Positions 9,338-18,845 of a stretch of DNA of 64,000 bases are shown in pieces. Numbering within the stretch: position 1 is the stretch's first letter; each line of letters opens with the position of its first letter. Under the pieces are notes generated by a model that saw nothing but the letters and a program-made list of their open reading frames with translations, was not told the origin of the DNA and searched no databases. Origin of the DNA: Paraburkholderia phosphatilytica (GTDB lineage Bacteria; Pseudomonadota; Gammaproteobacteria; Burkholderiales; Burkholderiaceae); NCBI RefSeq assembly GCF_003443895.1, contig NZ_QQOA01000005.1, positions 186,001 to 250,000 on the forward strand, in the 5' to 3' direction. Made by a program: the position numbers and the translations under genes.

Positions 9338-9392
9338 CCGGTGCGCCGTGCGCCGCTGGCGCGGGATGAACCCTGACTTGCGAGGAGTTGCG

Positions 9393-10532
9393 ATGCGCAC
9401 CATTGCTTCGTTGCGCGGCACGCTGCCTGCCGGCATCGCGCGGCTGTTGCTCGCCGTGCTGCCGGCGTTGCCGACGCTGTGCGCGCTGGTCGGCACGCTG
9501 CTGCTGTTTTCGCTGTTCCTGCTCGTGCAGGGGCAGCCGGCACTCGATGCGATCGCGCTGATCGCGCAAGGCGCGTTCGGTTCGTCGTTCGCGTGGCAGA
9601 GCACGCTGCTGCGCGCGGCGCCGCTGATGCTGACGGCGCTCTGCGTCGCATTGCCCGCGCAGGTCGGCCTGATCGTGATCGGAGGAGAAGGTGCGCTCGC
9701 GCTCGGGGGCCTCGCGGCAGCGGTGGTCCCGCAGGCGATTCCGCATGTCACGCCATGGTTCGTCGCGACGCCGCTGATGGCGCTTGCCGGCATGGCCGCG
9801 GGTGGTGTGTGGATCGGTGCCGTCGGCGCGATGCGCCAATGGCGCGGCGTCAACGAGACGATCAGCAGCCTGCTGATGTCGTACATCGCGATTGCGCTGT
9901 TCAAGCAGCTGGTCGAAGGACCGCTGCGCGACCCCGCGAGCCTCAACAAACCGTCGACGTTGCCGCTGCCCGATGCGATGTCGATCGGTTCGCTGCCGGG
10001 TCTCGACGTGCACTGGGGACTGTTCTGGGGGCTCGTCGCGTGCGTGGCCGCGTGGGTTTTCGTCAGGCACAGCACGAAGGGTTTCGCGCTGCGCGTCGCG
10101 GGTGGCAACAACCGCGCGGCGCGGCTCGTGGGTCTGCCGGTGAGCTCGCTCGCATTGACCGCATGCGTGCTCGGCGGCGCCGCGGCGGGACTGGCGGGCA
10201 TGTTCGAAGTGGCCGCAGTACAGGGCAGCGCGAACGCTTCGCTGCTCGCGGGCTATGGCTACGCGGGCATCCTCGTCGCGTTCGCGGCGCGCCAGAACCC
10301 GCTTGCAATCGTCGTCTGCGCGCTGATGATCGGCGGCATCGAAGCGAGCGGCAGTCTGCTGCAGCGGCGGCTCGATCTGCCCGACGCGACGACGCTGGTG
10401 CTGCAGGGGCTGCTGTTCGCGAATCTGCTCGCGTGGGAGGCGCTCGGCGGCCGCATCGTCGCGTGGCGCGTCGGATTGCAGGCTGCGGCGCTAGCGGATA
10501 GCACCGTTCAACTGGAGCGCACTCATGCCTGA
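9393..10532 (+). CDS. ABC transporter permease (BMP-type importer, subunit 1)
   Basis: 379-residue inner-membrane permease of the BPD_transp_2 (branched-chain/ribose-type) family with about 8-10 hydrophobic segments. The characteristic VGLIVIGGEGALALGGLAA and WRGVNETISSLLMSYIAI stretches match the larger permease of purine/nucleoside-like importers. ATG 9393 is preceded by AGGAG at good spacing; the 15 residues encoded upstream are not hydrophobic or family-like. It overlaps the next permease by 8 bp. Confidence 0.9.
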   Translation: MRTIASLRGTLPAGIARLLLAVLPALPTLCALVGTLLLFSLFLLVQGQPALDAIALIAQGAFGSSFAWQSTLLRAAPLMLTALCVALPAQVGLIVIGGEGALALGGLAAAVVPQAIPHVTPWFVATPLMALAGMAAGGVWIGAVGAMRQWRGVNETISSLLMSYIAIALFKQLVEGPLRDPASLNKPSTLPLPDAMSIGSLPGLDVHWGLFWGLVACVAAWVFVRHSTKGFALRVAGGNNRAARLVGLPVSSLALTACVLGGAAAGLAGMFEVAAVQGSANASLLAGYGYAGILVAFAARQNPLAIVVCALMIGGIEASGSLLQRRLDLPDATTLVLQGLLFANLLAWEALGGRIVAWRVGLQAAALADSTVQLERTHA

Positions 10533-11451
10533 TCTTCATTCGACGGTCGCTGTACTGCTGCTGTCGCTGTTCGCCGGCGCGATCCGCGTGAGCACGCCGT
10601 ACCTGTTCGTGAGCCTCGGCGAGTGTCTGACCGAGAAGGGTGGGCGCGTCAATCTCGGGCTCGAAGGTATTCTCGTGTCGGGCGCGATGAGCGGCTACGC
10701 GGGCGCGTATCTGTCCGGCTCGGCGTGGGCGGGGGTCGTCGCGGCCGCGGCGGTCGGGCTCGTGCTCGGTTGCCTGCATGGGCTCGTCTGCTCGTTGCCG
10801 CGTGTCTCCGACATCGCGTTTGGAATCGCACTGATGCTGTTCGGCACCGGCATCGCGTTCTATCTTGGCAAGCCGTTCATCGAGCCGCAGGCGCCGATGC
10901 TGTCGTCGCTCGACCTCGGCGGCTGGGCTGCGTCGCCGCAACTGCACAACGCGCTGCACGTCAACCCGCTGTTCGCGCTCGGCGTCGTGCTCTCCTTTGC
11001 GTTGCAGTGGGGCTTGCGTTCGACCCGCTGGGGGATGACGCTGCGCCTCGTCGGCGAGAACGCCGGGAGCGCGCGGGCAATGGGCTATCCGGTCACCAGG
11101 GTGCGCGTGATCGCCACCGCCGCGGGGGGCTTGCTGGCCGGCATCGGCGGTGCTTATCTGTCGCTGGTCTATCCGGGCAGCTGGAACGAAGGGCTGTCGA
11201 GCGGCCAGGGGCTGATGGCGGTGGCGCTCGTGATCTTCGCGCGCTGGCACCCGCTGCGCTGCCTGTGGGCGGCGCTGCTGTTCGGCGCGGCCGGCGCGCT
11301 CGGCCCCGCATTGCAGGCGGTCGGCGTGACGAGCGGCTACTACCTGTTCAACGCCGCGCCGTACGTGCTGACGCTCGCGATCATGATCGTCAACTGCCGG
11401 CCGGATCGCACGCTCGCGGGTGCACCTGGCGAGCTCAGCCTGACCCGCTGA
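10525..11451 (+). CDS. ABC transporter permease (BMP-type importer, subunit 2)
   Basis: 308-residue BPD_transp_2 permease, partner of the preceding one. It shows the family motif [19 protein letters not shown] near residue 35 and repeated hydrophobic helices through to [18 protein letters not shown]. The start lies inside the end of the upstream permease gene, giving translational coupling. Heterodimeric permeases with one binding protein and a double-domain ATPase are standard for this transporter class. Confidence 0.92.
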   Translation: MPDLHSTVAVLLLSLFAGAIRVSTPYLFVSLGECLTEKGGRVNLGLEGILVSGAMSGYAGAYLSGSAWAGVVAAAAVGLVLGCLHGLVCSLPRVSDIAFGIALMLFGTGIAFYLGKPFIEPQAPMLSSLDLGGWAASPQLHNALHVNPLFALGVVLSFALQWGLRSTRWGMTLRLVGENAGSARAMGYPVTRVRVIATAAGGLLAGIGGAYLSLVYPGSWNEGLSSGQGLMAVALVIFARWHPLRCLWAALLFGAAGALGPALQAVGVTSGYYLFNAAPYVLTLAIMIVNCRPDRTLAGAPGELSLTR

Positions 11452-11525
11452 TGCATGGACCCCTTGACGCGCAGCGCGGCCATGCGCCGGCGCGTTCCGA
11501 TTCGACACGTTCCGGAGAACCGACC

Positions 11526-12218
11526 ATGACCCGCTTCATCGACGCCCGTCCGTATCCGTGGCCTTATGACGGCGCGCTGCGTCCCGACAATACGGCGCTC
11601 GTCATCATCGACATGCAGACGGACTTCTGCGGCATCGGCGGCTACGTCGACAAGATGGGCTACGACCTGTCGCTGACACGCGCGCCGATCGGGCCGATCC
11701 GCAGTGTGCTTACGTTGATGCGCGAGCAGGGCTTTACGATCATCCATACGCGCGAAGGCCATCGTCCCGATCTGTCGGACCTGCCCGCGAACAAACGCTG
11801 GCGTAGCCGCCAGGCAGGCACCGGCGGCATCGGTATCGGCGACAACGGCCCGTGCGGCAAGATCCTGGTGCGCGGCGAGCCCGGCTGGGAAATCATCGAC
11901 GAACTCGCGCCGCATCCCGGCGAGATCGTCATCGATAAACCGGGCAAGGGCTCGTTCTGCGCGACCGATCTCGAACTGATCCTGCGCACGCGGGGTATCG
12001 CGAATCTCGTGCTGACCGGCATCACGACCGACGTGTGCGTCCACACGACGATGCGCGAGGCGAACGACCGCGGCTTCGAATGCACCGTGCTCGCCGACTG
12101 CTGCGGCGCCACCGACAAGGGCAACCACGACGCCGCGTTGAACATGATCCTGATGCAGGGCGGCGTGTTCGGCACCGTGTCGGATTCCGGCGCGCTGCTC
12201 GCGGCGCTGGGGCGTTGA
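11526..12218 (+). CDS. biuH: Biuret amidohydrolase (isochorismatase-like cysteine hydrolase)
   Basis: 230-residue cysteine amidohydrolase that should convert biuret to allophanate and ammonia, the substrate of AtzF. The Asp-Lys-Cys triad is visible: Asp29 ([10 protein letters not shown]), Lys138 ([10 protein letters not shown]) and Cys171 ([17 protein letters not shown]). It closely resembles, as I remember it, the Rhizobium leguminosarum biuret hydrolase (triad Asp36/Lys142/Cys175), including [16 protein letters not shown] at the N-terminus and [20 protein letters not shown] 11526 follows TCCGGAGAACCG. It is placed between permease and ATPase genes, so the operon is mixed transport/catabolism. 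RutB-like ureidoacrylate hydrolase is the main alternative but fits the motifs less well. Confidence 0.85.
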   Translation: MTRFIDARPYPWPYDGALRPDNTALVIIDMQTDFCGIGGYVDKMGYDLSLTRAPIGPIRSVLTLMREQGFTIIHTREGHRPDLSDLPANKRWRSRQAGTGGIGIGDNGPCGKILVRGEPGWEIIDELAPHPGEIVIDKPGKGSFCATDLELILRTRGIANLVLTGITTDVCVHTTMREANDRGFECTVLADCCGATDKGNHDAALNMILMQGGVFGTVSDSGALLAALGR

Positions 12219-12220
12219 TC

Positions 12221-13831
12221 ATGCCGAACGCAAACGCACGGCATGCGCTCGGCATCGAAGTGATCGGCGCGCGCAAATCGTTCGGCGCGTTTCGCGCGCT
12301 CGACGACGTGTCGCTGAAAGTCGCCGCGGGCACCGTTCACGCGCTTCTCGGCGAGAACGGCGCGGGCAAGAGCACGCTCGTGAAGGGCCTCGTCGGCTAT
12401 GGCGTGCTCGATAGCGGCGAGATCGTCGCCGATGGCCGGCAGGTGCAGATTGCGTCGCCGCGCGATGCGCAGGCGCTCGGCATTGGCATGGTGTACCAGC
12501 ACTTCACACTGGCGGCGGGTCTTTCGGTCGAAGAGAACCTGCTGCTCGCGCGCGGCAGTCTGCCGTGGAAGATCGACTGGGCCACCGAGCGTGCGGCGCT
12601 GGACGCGTTCATGCGCAGCATGCCGTTCCGGCTGCCGCTCGACGCGCCGGTGTCGGGACTCGCCGCGGGTGAAAAGCAGAAGCTCGAAATCCTGAGGCAG
12701 CTCTACCTGCGCCAGCGTTTCCTGATTCTCGACGAACCGACCTCCGTGCTGACGCCGCAGGAAGCGGACGAAGTGCTCTGCCTGATGCGCGAACTCACGT
12801 CGCGCGGCGAGCTGACGGTGCTGATGATCACGCACAAGTTTCGCGAGGTGATGGCGTATGCGGACGACGTGACCGTGCTGCGCAAGGGGCGCTTCGTCGG
12901 CTCCTGCGCGGTCGCGCAGACCGACCGCGACCGGCTTGCCGCGTGGATGATGGGCAGCGACGCCGCCTTCGATGCGCGCGCGTCGGCCGGCATTGACAAC
13001 GTGCGGCCCGCGCGCCGGCCGCTCGCCGACGATGCGCCGGTGCGTCTGGAGCTGACGAAGCTGTCGGTCGTCGACGATCGCGGGCATCCGGCCGTGCGCG
13101 ATGCGTCGCTTGCCGTGCGGGGCGGTGAAATTCTCGGCCTCGCGGGCGTGTCCGGCAATGGGCAGAAGGAGCTGATCGAGGCGCTCGTCGGGCAGCGCCG
13201 CGCGCAGTCCGGCGAGATGCGCGTGAAGGGCGAGCCCTACCGCGCAACGCGTGCAGAGATGACCCGGTTACGCCTGTTCGCGTTGCCGGAAGAGCCGCTG
13301 CGCAATGCGTGCGTAGCGGGCATGACGGTCGCGGAGAATCTTGCGCTGCGCAACTTTGACCGTGCGCCGGTGCGTCGCGGCGGCTGGCGGCTCGATCGCC
13401 GCGCACTGCGCGAGCGCGCGACGCATCTGATCGACGAGTTCAACGTCCGGCCTCCCGTCCCTGAGCGCGCGATCGGCACGCTCTCGGGCGGTAACGTGCA
13501 GCGCGCCGTGCTCGCGCGCGAACTCGGTCAGGCCGTGGACGTGCTGATCGTCGCGAATCCGGTGTTCGGCCTCGATTTCGCGTCCGTCGCCGACATCCAT
13601 ACGCGCATTCTCGCCGCGCGCGATGCGGGCGCGGCGGTGCTGCTCGTGAGCGAGGATCTCGACGAGCTGCTCGAACTCGCGGACCGGATCGTCGTGATCG
13701 TCGAGGGACGCTTCGTGTTCGAGACGCCTGCGCTATCCGCGGATCGCGTTGTGCTCGGGCGGCATATGGCGGGACATGGCGAGCCGGGCGATCAGCATGC
13801 GGTGGTGCCGGCCGCGCTGGCAGGCGCATGA
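12221..13831 (+). CDS. ABC transporter ATP-binding protein (double nucleotide-binding domain)
   Basis: 536-residue cytoplasmic ATPase with two ABC cassettes, the form used by BMP/sugar importers. The first cassette (about residues 5-240) has Walker [10 protein letters not shown] and Walker [12 protein letters not shown]. The second (about 265-510) has the usual degenerate Walker [10 protein letters not shown], the signature [15 protein letters not shown] and the ANPVFGLDF segment. ATG 12221 lies 2 bp after the biuH stop. It energises the two permeases encoded at 9393-11451. Confidence 0.93.
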   Translation: MPNANARHALGIEVIGARKSFGAFRALDDVSLKVAAGTVHALLGENGAGKSTLVKGLVGYGVLDSGEIVADGRQVQIASPRDAQALGIGMVYQHFTLAAGLSVEENLLLARGSLPWKIDWATERAALDAFMRSMPFRLPLDAPVSGLAAGEKQKLEILRQLYLRQRFLILDEPTSVLTPQEADEVLCLMRELTSRGELTVLMITHKFREVMAYADDVTVLRKGRFVGSCAVAQTDRDRLAAWMMGSDAAFDARASAGIDNVRPARRPLADDAPVRLELTKLSVVDDRGHPAVRDASLAVRGGEILGLAGVSGNGQKELIEALVGQRRAQSGEMRVKGEPYRATRAEMTRLRLFALPEEPLRNACVAGMTVAENLALRNFDRAPVRRGGWRLDRRALRERATHLIDEFNVRPPVPERAIGTLSGGNVQRAVLARELGQAVDVLIVANPVFGLDFASVADIHTRILAARDAGAAVLLVSEDLDELLELADRIVVIVEGRFVFETPALSADRVVLGRHMAGHGEPGDQHAVVPAALAGA

Positions 13832-13902
13832 TGGATGCCGATGGACGAACGGGGGAACCGGGCGTGGCATTGCCGCGTCCAGACGACTACAAGGACCACG
13901 GA

Positions 13903-14574
13903 ATGAGTGTTGCCACCATTGCACGCGCGAAGCCGTCGCCGTTCGCGTTCGATCCGCGCCACACCGCGCTCGTCGTGATCGACATGCAGCGCGACTTCAT
14001 CGAGCCTGGCGGATTCGGCGAAGCGCTCGGCAACGACGTGTCGCTGCTCGCCGGCATCGTGCCGGATGTCGCGCGCCTGCTCAGCTTTGCGCGCGACCAG
14101 CGCTGGCACGTCGTGCATACGCGCGAATCGCACGCGGCCGATCTGTCGGACTGCCCGCCGGCGAAGCGGCTGCGCGGCGAGCCCAATGCCCGCATCGGCG
14201 ACGCGGGGCCGATGGGGCGCATCCTCGTGCGCGGCGAGCCCGGCAATGCGATCGTCGAAGCGCTTGCGCCCATCGAAGGCGAACTCGTGATCGACAAGCC
14301 GGGCAAGGGCGCGTTCTACGCGACGCGCCTCGGCGAGGAGCTGGCGCTGCGCGGGGTCACGCACCTCGTGTTCGCGGGCGTGACGACCGAGGTCTGCGTG
14401 CAGACGACGATGCGCGAGGCGAACGACCGAGGCTACGTGTGCCTGCTGGTCGAAGATGCGACCGCGAGCTACATTCCGGCATTCAAGGCCGCGACCGTCG
14501 AGATGATCCGCTCGCAGGGCGGCATCGTCGGCTGGACGGCAACGCTGGCCGATCTGCCGGGGGGCCGCGCGTGA
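13903..14574 (+). CDS. Second isochorismatase-like cysteine amidohydrolase
   Basis: 223-residue paralogue of the biuret hydrolase, with the triad intact: Asp27 (VVIDMQRDF), Lys132 ([10 protein letters not shown]) and Cys165 ([17 protein letters not shown]). It differs from biuH in the N-terminus and in the segment [19 protein letters not shown], a likely specificity region. ATG 13903 has AAGGA six to eight bases upstream; another ATG at 13828 overlaps the ATPase stop (ATGA) and would add 25 unlike residues, so the start is not certain. A triuret hydrolase (TrtA-type) or a carboxybiuret/ureide amidase would fit a pathway ending in AtzF; the sequence alone does not decide. Confidence 0.82.
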   Translation: MSVATIARAKPSPFAFDPRHTALVVIDMQRDFIEPGGFGEALGNDVSLLAGIVPDVARLLSFARDQRWHVVHTRESHAADLSDCPPAKRLRGEPNARIGDAGPMGRILVRGEPGNAIVEALAPIEGELVIDKPGKGAFYATRLGEELALRGVTHLVFAGVTTEVCVQTTMREANDRGYVCLLVEDATASYIPAFKAATVEMIRSQGGIVGWTATLADLPGGRA

Positions 14575-14972
14575 CGATCGACGTGAACCGGCAGCAGATC
14601 GTCGCCGAAGTGGCGGCGGCATTCGACGCGTACGAGCGGGCGCTGGTCGACAACGATACCGCGCTGATGAACGCGCTCTTCTGGAGCGCACCGGAAACCG
14701 TGCGCTACGGCATTGCCGAGATCCAGCATGGCGGCGCGGCGATCTGGCAGTGGCGCGATACCTGCGAGCCGGTGCCGAAGAGCCGGCGGCTGCATCGTAC
14801 GGTCGTCACGACGTTCGGCACCGACTTCGCGACGGTCAGCACGGAATTCACGAGCGACGCGACGCCGCTCACGGGCCGTCAGATGCAGACGTGGGCGCGG
14901 CTCGGCGATCCCGCGCTGTTTGGCGGATGGATCGTCGTCGCGGCGCACGTGAGTCTTATCGATACGCGCTGA
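14571..14972 (+). CDS. atzH: AtzH-like protein (DUF3225, SnoaL-like fold)
   Basis: 133-residue cytoplasmic protein of the AtzH/DUF3225 family. AtzH of the cyanuric acid operon is reported to convert 1,3-dicarboxyurea to allophanate, with Tyr22 and Arg46 needed for activity. Here Tyr21 (FDAYERAL) and Arg45 (ETVRYGI) keep that 24-residue spacing. The GTG start at 14571 overlaps the upstream stop (GTGA), giving tight coupling. AtzH normally travels with AtzG/AtzE amidase genes, which are absent here; instead it follows a second cysteine amidase. A role in removing a carboxyl- or amide-modified intermediate ahead of AtzF is inferred. Confidence 0.85.
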   Translation: MTIDVNRQQIVAEVAAAFDAYERALVDNDTALMNALFWSAPETVRYGIAEIQHGGAAIWQWRDTCEPVPKSRRLHRTVVTTFGTDFATVSTEFTSDATPLTGRQMQTWARLGDPALFGGWIVVAAHVSLIDTR

Positions 14973-15033
14973 AGCAGCGATAATGAGGCGGTCATCCGTC
15001 TCGCCGGAGACAAGGACTCAACCCACAAGGCCA

Positions 15034-15756
15034 ATGGACGATACGCCCGACGAAGTCGCAACGAAGACGGTCTACAACGCGAATCCGCTTGCGGAACAGG
15101 TGTACCAGCTGCTCAAGCAGGACATCTTCAACTTCCGTCTGTTTCCGGGCGACCGATTTTCCGAAACCGACATCGCGCAGTACTACGGCGTGTCGCGCAC
15201 GCCGATGCGCGATGCGCTGTTCCGTCTGTTGCGCGAGGGGCATCTCGAAGTCGGCTTCCGGCGCGGCTGGAAGGTGTCCGACATCAATTTCGGCCAGCTC
15301 GATCAGCTCTACGACCTGCGGATCGTGCTGGAGGTGGCGTCGATCGAGCGCCTCGGCAGTACACCTCCGCCGCATCCGGCGATCGAGGCGCTGAAAGTGG
15401 TCTGGTGCGTCGCGCCGGAGCTGCGCGAAAGCGACCCCGTCGTGATGTTCGGCATGGACGAGAATTTCCATCGCGGCCTCGTGGCCGCGACCGGCAACGA
15501 CGAGATGCTGCGGGTTCACAACGAGGTGACCGAACGCATCCGCATCGTGCGGCGTCTGGATTTTCTGAAGCCGCACCGCACGAGCGCAACCTACGAAGAG
15601 CATTCGACCATCCTCAATCTGATCGACCGTGGCAAGCTCGCCGAGGCGATCATTCTGCTACGCGCGCATATCACGCAGAGCAAGCTCGAGGTGCGCAAGA
15701 TTACGCTGTCGATGCTGGCGGCGGCACGGGATAGCAAGTTGCCGTTCGTGACGTGA
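15034..15756 (+). CDS. GntR-family regulator (FadR/FCD subfamily)
   Basis: 240-residue repressor-type regulator. An N-terminal GntR winged helix (PLAEQVYQLLKQDIFNFRLFPGDRFSETDIAQYYGVSRTPMRDAL in segments, residues about 17-80) is followed by an all-helical FCD effector domain with metal/ligand-binding histidines (DENFHRGL, EEHSTIL, RAHI). It is the last gene of the atzF operon, 60 bp after atzH, so it probably controls that operon and senses an intermediate. ATG 15034 is used; 14983 is an alternative adding 17 residues. Confidence 0.88.
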   Translation: MDDTPDEVATKTVYNANPLAEQVYQLLKQDIFNFRLFPGDRFSETDIAQYYGVSRTPMRDALFRLLREGHLEVGFRRGWKVSDINFGQLDQLYDLRIVLEVASIERLGSTPPPHPAIEALKVVWCVAPELRESDPVVMFGMDENFHRGLVAATGNDEMLRVHNEVTERIRIVRRLDFLKPHRTSATYEEHSTILNLIDRGKLAEAIILLRAHITQSKLEVRKITLSMLAAARDSKLPFVT

Positions 15757-15929
15757 TGCACAGCGGACGCGGCGGACGGGACATCGCGTGTATCCCGGCC
15801 GCATGCTGCGGGATGCGCCGGGCGGTTTGGCAGCTGCGTCGAAGGGCGGGCTGCTATATTGCCGACGGGAACCGGCAAAGCTGTCCAGCCGGGTTCCGCA
15901 TCCGTTCATTTCCTGTGAGGCCTTCGCAC

Positions 15930-16280
15930 ATGAACCTGAAATCGATTACGCCACTTGTTCTGGCTGCCCTGGTTGCCGTGTCGGCACCCGTCCATGCGCA
16001 GCAGCAGCCGCGTCCGGATCATCGAGGCGTCGACAGGCGTGGACCGCCGCACGATGCGCCGGTCGATCGTCCGGGCGGTCCGCTTCCCCACGAAGACTGG
16101 CACAAAGGCGACCGGTTGCCGACTGAATACCGCGACAGGAATTACGTGGTCGACGACTGGCGCGGTCATGGCTTGTCGGCGCCGCCACATGGTTACCACT
16201 GGGTGGGCGTGAATGGCGATTACGTGCTGGCAGCCGTCACCACGGGCGTGATTGCGAGTGTGCTGGCATCCGGCCACTAG
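15930..16280 (+). CDS. RcnB-like periplasmic protein
   Basis: 116-residue exported protein. A Sec signal peptide (MNLKSITPLVLAALVAVSAPVHAQ) is followed by a His/Pro/Asp/Arg-rich stretch and the RcnB-family core YRDRNYVVDDWRGHGL, PPHGYHWVGVNGDYVLAAVTTG. RcnB proteins are periplasmic factors linked to nickel/cobalt homeostasis in E. coli; many Burkholderia paralogues have no known role. ATG 15930 opens the signal peptide; a longer frame from 15753 is not plausible. No metal-efflux gene is adjacent. Confidence 0.8.
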   Translation: MNLKSITPLVLAALVAVSAPVHAQQQPRPDHRGVDRRGPPHDAPVDRPGGPLPHEDWHKGDRLPTEYRDRNYVVDDWRGHGLSAPPHGYHWVGVNGDYVLAAVTTGVIASVLASGH

Positions 16281-16357
16281 CGTGTCATGCAATGACGGGG
16301 GGCAGCCGACGCCCTCCGGTCGCGCGGTGCAAAGACGACGTCAGAAGTCCTGAACAG

Positions 16358-16678
16358 TCAACCTGCGAGCGGACCCAGACGAACGCCAAGCAGCGCGCCC
16401 GCGGCAACGATGGACAACACCGCGGCGGCGATTGCGACATAACGGTAGTCGCGCCGCCGCATGAATACCGCGAGCATCAACAGCAGACGCAACACCGGCA
16501 GCAGAATGAACAACGCGACACCAGCGGTCAGCATAGTGGCGCCAGACACGGCCGCATGCACGTCGGCGGCCGAAACGATGCCGGCACAGATCATCGCGCA
16601 CGCGAGCCACGTGCCACACTGAAGAAACATGGCGAGCAGGCGTTCGAGCGGCGCCGGTCCGGATGCGATGGTGGTCAT
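16358..16678 (-). CDS. DUF1634 membrane protein, partner of the TSUP exporter
   Basis: 106-residue membrane protein with three predicted segments (LLAMFLQCGTWLACAMICAGI, AGVALFILLPVLRLLLMLAVF, YVAIAAAVLSIVAAGALLG). DUF1634 proteins regularly sit directly downstream of TauE/SafE (TSUP) exporters, and its ATG overlaps the exporter stop here (ATGA at 16675-16678). It may be an accessory subunit. The function of the domain is unknown. Confidence 0.8.
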   Translation of the reverse strand: MTTIASGPAPLERLLAMFLQCGTWLACAMICAGIVSAADVHAAVSGATMLTAGVALFILLPVLRLLLMLAVFMRRRDYRYVAIAAAVLSIVAAGALLGVRLGPLAG

Positions 16679-17553
16679 TGGAACGGATGTCCCGATAGAT
16701 GATCGAGCGGATGGATGCCGAGACCCTGGAACGACATCTGACACGCGACACACACGAGTACGGTGAGGAACAGCAGCCGCAACTGCGCCGCCGGTACCTT
16801 CATCAGCACCTGCGCGCCGAGTACCGCCCCCACGACCGAGCCCAGTGCGACCGGTCCCGCGACCGCGGTCACGATCTCTCCGCGCACGAAATACGCGCAG
16901 GCGCTCGCTGCGGCCGTCACACCGATCATGAAATTCGACGTCGCGGTCGAGACCTTGATCGGCAGCCGCAGCGCGTTGTCCATCGCGGGAATCTTGAGAA
17001 TGCCGCTGCCGATGCCGAGCAGCGCCGACACGAGACCGGCGACGTACATCAGCAGCAGGCCGGCCGGCACGCGGTGCACTTCATAGCTGATTTCGCGACG
17101 CAGGCGCGCGTCCGGATAGCTCGCGTTCAGCCCAAGCGCGCTGGCGAGGCTCCTCGCGGCGGGAGACGAGCGCGTGTCCACCGGGTCCTCGCGTCGCACG
17201 AACATCTGCCATGCGGAGATCAGCAGCACCGCGGCGAACAGGAAGTCGAGCGCGGCGACGGGAATCACGCCGGCCACCAGCACGCCGGTCAGCGCACCGA
17301 GCGTCGTGCCCGTCTCCAGCACCACGGCGAGGCGAACATTGGTCAGCCCCCCGCGCAGGAAGCCCGCCGCGCCGCCGCACGAACAGGCAATGACGGAAAC
17401 GATGCTCGCGCCGATCGCCGTGTGCATGCCGAAGTGAAACAGCGTAGTCAGCGCGGGCACGATGAACAGGCCGCTCGCCATACCCAGCATGCCGCCCACC
17501 GCGCTCGCGCCAAGTCCGACGCAGAATAGCCAGAAAGTGATGTCGAAGTTCAT
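16675..17553 (-). CDS. TSUP (TauE/SafE) family sulfite/organosulfur exporter-like protein
   Basis: 292-residue inner-membrane protein of the TauE/SafE (4-toluene sulfonate uptake permease) family, which exports sulfite, sulfoacetate or related anions. Hydrophobic segments alternate with short loops; GASAVGGMLGMASGLFIVPAL and LVSALLGIGSGILKIPAM are the two repeated TSUP motifs. The start at 17553 (MNFDITFWLF) is preferred over 17586. It diverges from the GntR/UTRA regulator across an intergenic region holding a strong palindrome, so it is probably co-regulated with the redox cluster to its right, which supports a sulfur theme. Confidence 0.87.
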   Translation of the reverse strand: MNFDITFWLFCVGLGASAVGGMLGMASGLFIVPALTTLFHFGMHTAIGASIVSVIACSCGGAAGFLRGGLTNVRLAVVLETGTTLGALTGVLVAGVIPVAALDFLFAAVLLISAWQMFVRREDPVDTRSSPAARSLASALGLNASYPDARLRREISYEVHRVPAGLLLMYVAGLVSALLGIGSGILKIPAMDNALRLPIKVSTATSNFMIGVTAAASACAYFVRGEIVTAVAGPVALGSVVGAVLGAQVLMKVPAAQLRLLFLTVLVCVACQMSFQGLGIHPLDHLSGHPFQ

Positions 17554-17652
17554 TGGATCGGCGGTGGGTGTCCCAGGAGGTTGCACAACGCTGCGGGAAA
17601 GCGCGACGCCTCACGTGTCCGGCACGCGGCGGCGTCATTGTCTTGTACGTAA

Positions 17653-17672
17653 TATAACATGTTATAACAGGT
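17653..17672. promoter_or_regulatory. Candidate GntR/UTRA operator (site 1)
   Basis: TATAACATGTTATA (17653-17666) is a perfect 14-bp palindrome, and the overlapping 12-mer GTTATAACAGGT (17661-17672) recurs exactly at 18799-18810. It sits between the divergent TSUP gene and the GntR/UTRA gene, 100 bp from the former and 135 bp from the latter. Symmetry and recurrence make it a good candidate for the binding site of the regulator encoded at 17808. Confidence 0.65.
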
Positions 17673-17807
17673 TGAGGAGGCGAGATCCGGGGCAGGGACT
17701 GCCATGACGCGCTGGCGCACCTTGCGGGCTAGCCCCGCTTTTAGTTGCTATATCATGAGACAAGGTCCGACCTGCGGCACGAGCCCGCCTCGCCATCTTC
17801 GATACTC

Positions 17808-18569
17808 ATGAAAGTCAAGAAACTGCCCGCATTGAAGGCCGACTCGTCCGTGCCGCTCTACTCGCAGATCCGTGAGGCGTTGCGCCTCGAGATTGGCCGG
17901 CAGGCGCTGAAGCCGGGTGCGCAGTTGCCGCCGGAAAGCGCGTTGATGAAGCGCTTCAGCGTGAGCCGCATCACGGTGCGCCAGGCGCTCGCGCAACTGC
18001 AATCCGATGGGCTCGTGTTCAAGGTGCCGGGCAAGGGCACCTTCGTCGGAGCGCCGAACGTGACGCAGGACATCAACCGGCTCGAAGGCTTCGCCGAGGC
18101 GATGGAACGGCAGGGGCGCGGCACGACCAACCGGGTGCTGTCGCATACGGTGATCCGCTGCAACGAGGCAGTCGCGCAAAGGCTCGGCGTGGAAACCGGC
18201 AGTTACGTAACGGAGATCTGCCGCGTTCGCTATCTCGACGACCGGCCGGTATCGCTCGACATCAGCTATCTGTCGGTCGAGATCGGCGAGTTTCTGCGCG
18301 GCACCGAAGCGCTCGCGAGCCGCGACATCTTCTCGATTCTCGAGGACGACCTGAACATCCGGCTGCGCTTCGCCGACCTCGACATCGCCGCGATCGCCCC
18401 CGACGAAACGACGCGGCAGATTCTCGAAATGGACGGCGACGATCCGCTGCTCAAGATCGAGCGGCTCACTCACAACGATCAGAACGAGCCGGTCGACTTC
18501 GAATATCTGTTCGTCCGCACGGACTATCTGCATTACACGTTGCGTCTCGAGCGGCATCGCACCACGTAG
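17808..18569 (+). CDS. GntR-family regulator (HutC/UTRA subfamily)
   Basis: 253-residue regulator. The N-terminal GntR helix-turn-helix (PLYSQIREALRLEI, then FSVSRITVRQALAQLQSDGL and FKVPGKGTFVG) is followed by a UTRA ligand-binding domain (about residues 95-245, ending DYLHYTLRLERHR). ATG 17808 gives the normal family length; an in-frame ATG at 17745 adds 21 residues with no family likeness. It diverges from the TSUP exporter and leads the redox/transport cluster on its own strand. The effector is unknown. Confidence 0.9.
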   Translation: MKVKKLPALKADSSVPLYSQIREALRLEIGRQALKPGAQLPPESALMKRFSVSRITVRQALAQLQSDGLVFKVPGKGTFVGAPNVTQDINRLEGFAEAMERQGRGTTNRVLSHTVIRCNEAVAQRLGVETGSYVTEICRVRYLDDRPVSLDISYLSVEIGEFLRGTEALASRDIFSILEDDLNIRLRFADLDIAAIAPDETTRQILEMDGDDPLLKIERLTHNDQNEPVDFEYLFVRTDYLHYTLRLERHRTT

Positions 18570-18798
18570 ATCTCCTGACGCGCGCGGCTCGCGTGCGCAT
18601 TCTCCCGCTGCGCTGACTCAACTCCCTCGTGCCGCCTACGCGCCCGCCGATCGGGAACGGATGCGCCGCGCCGGTGCCGCGCGCACCAGCAAGGCGCCGG
18701 CCGCATCGCGCCGACCCTTCCAGCGGTCCTCATCAATCCCCCTGCGACAAGGCTTTCCGGCGCATCGTCATGACTGGCACAGAGCGTGCATAGTACAG

Positions 18799-18810
18799 GT
18801 TATAACAGGT
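18799..18810. promoter_or_regulatory. Candidate GntR/UTRA operator (site 2)
   Basis: GTTATAACAGGT repeats exactly the 12-mer found at 17661-17672. The core GTTATAAC is palindromic. It lies 36 bp before the reductase start, where a repressor would block transcription of the whole downstream cluster. Confidence 0.6.
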
Positions 18811-18845
18811 ACTTCAGTCAGCCCTTTTTGAGGATGAGGACCACG

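Noticed and set aside
8219..10201. 660-codon open frame on the minus strand opposite the BMP binding protein and permease genes
   Set aside because: High-GC antisense shadow: no domain features, Ala/Arg/His-rich composition, and the plus strand carries clear genes with motifs and ribosome-binding sites.
10623..11525. N-terminal 301-codon extension in frame with biuH
   Set aside because: It overlaps the second permease gene and has Arg-rich shadow composition; the real biuH start is ATG 11526.
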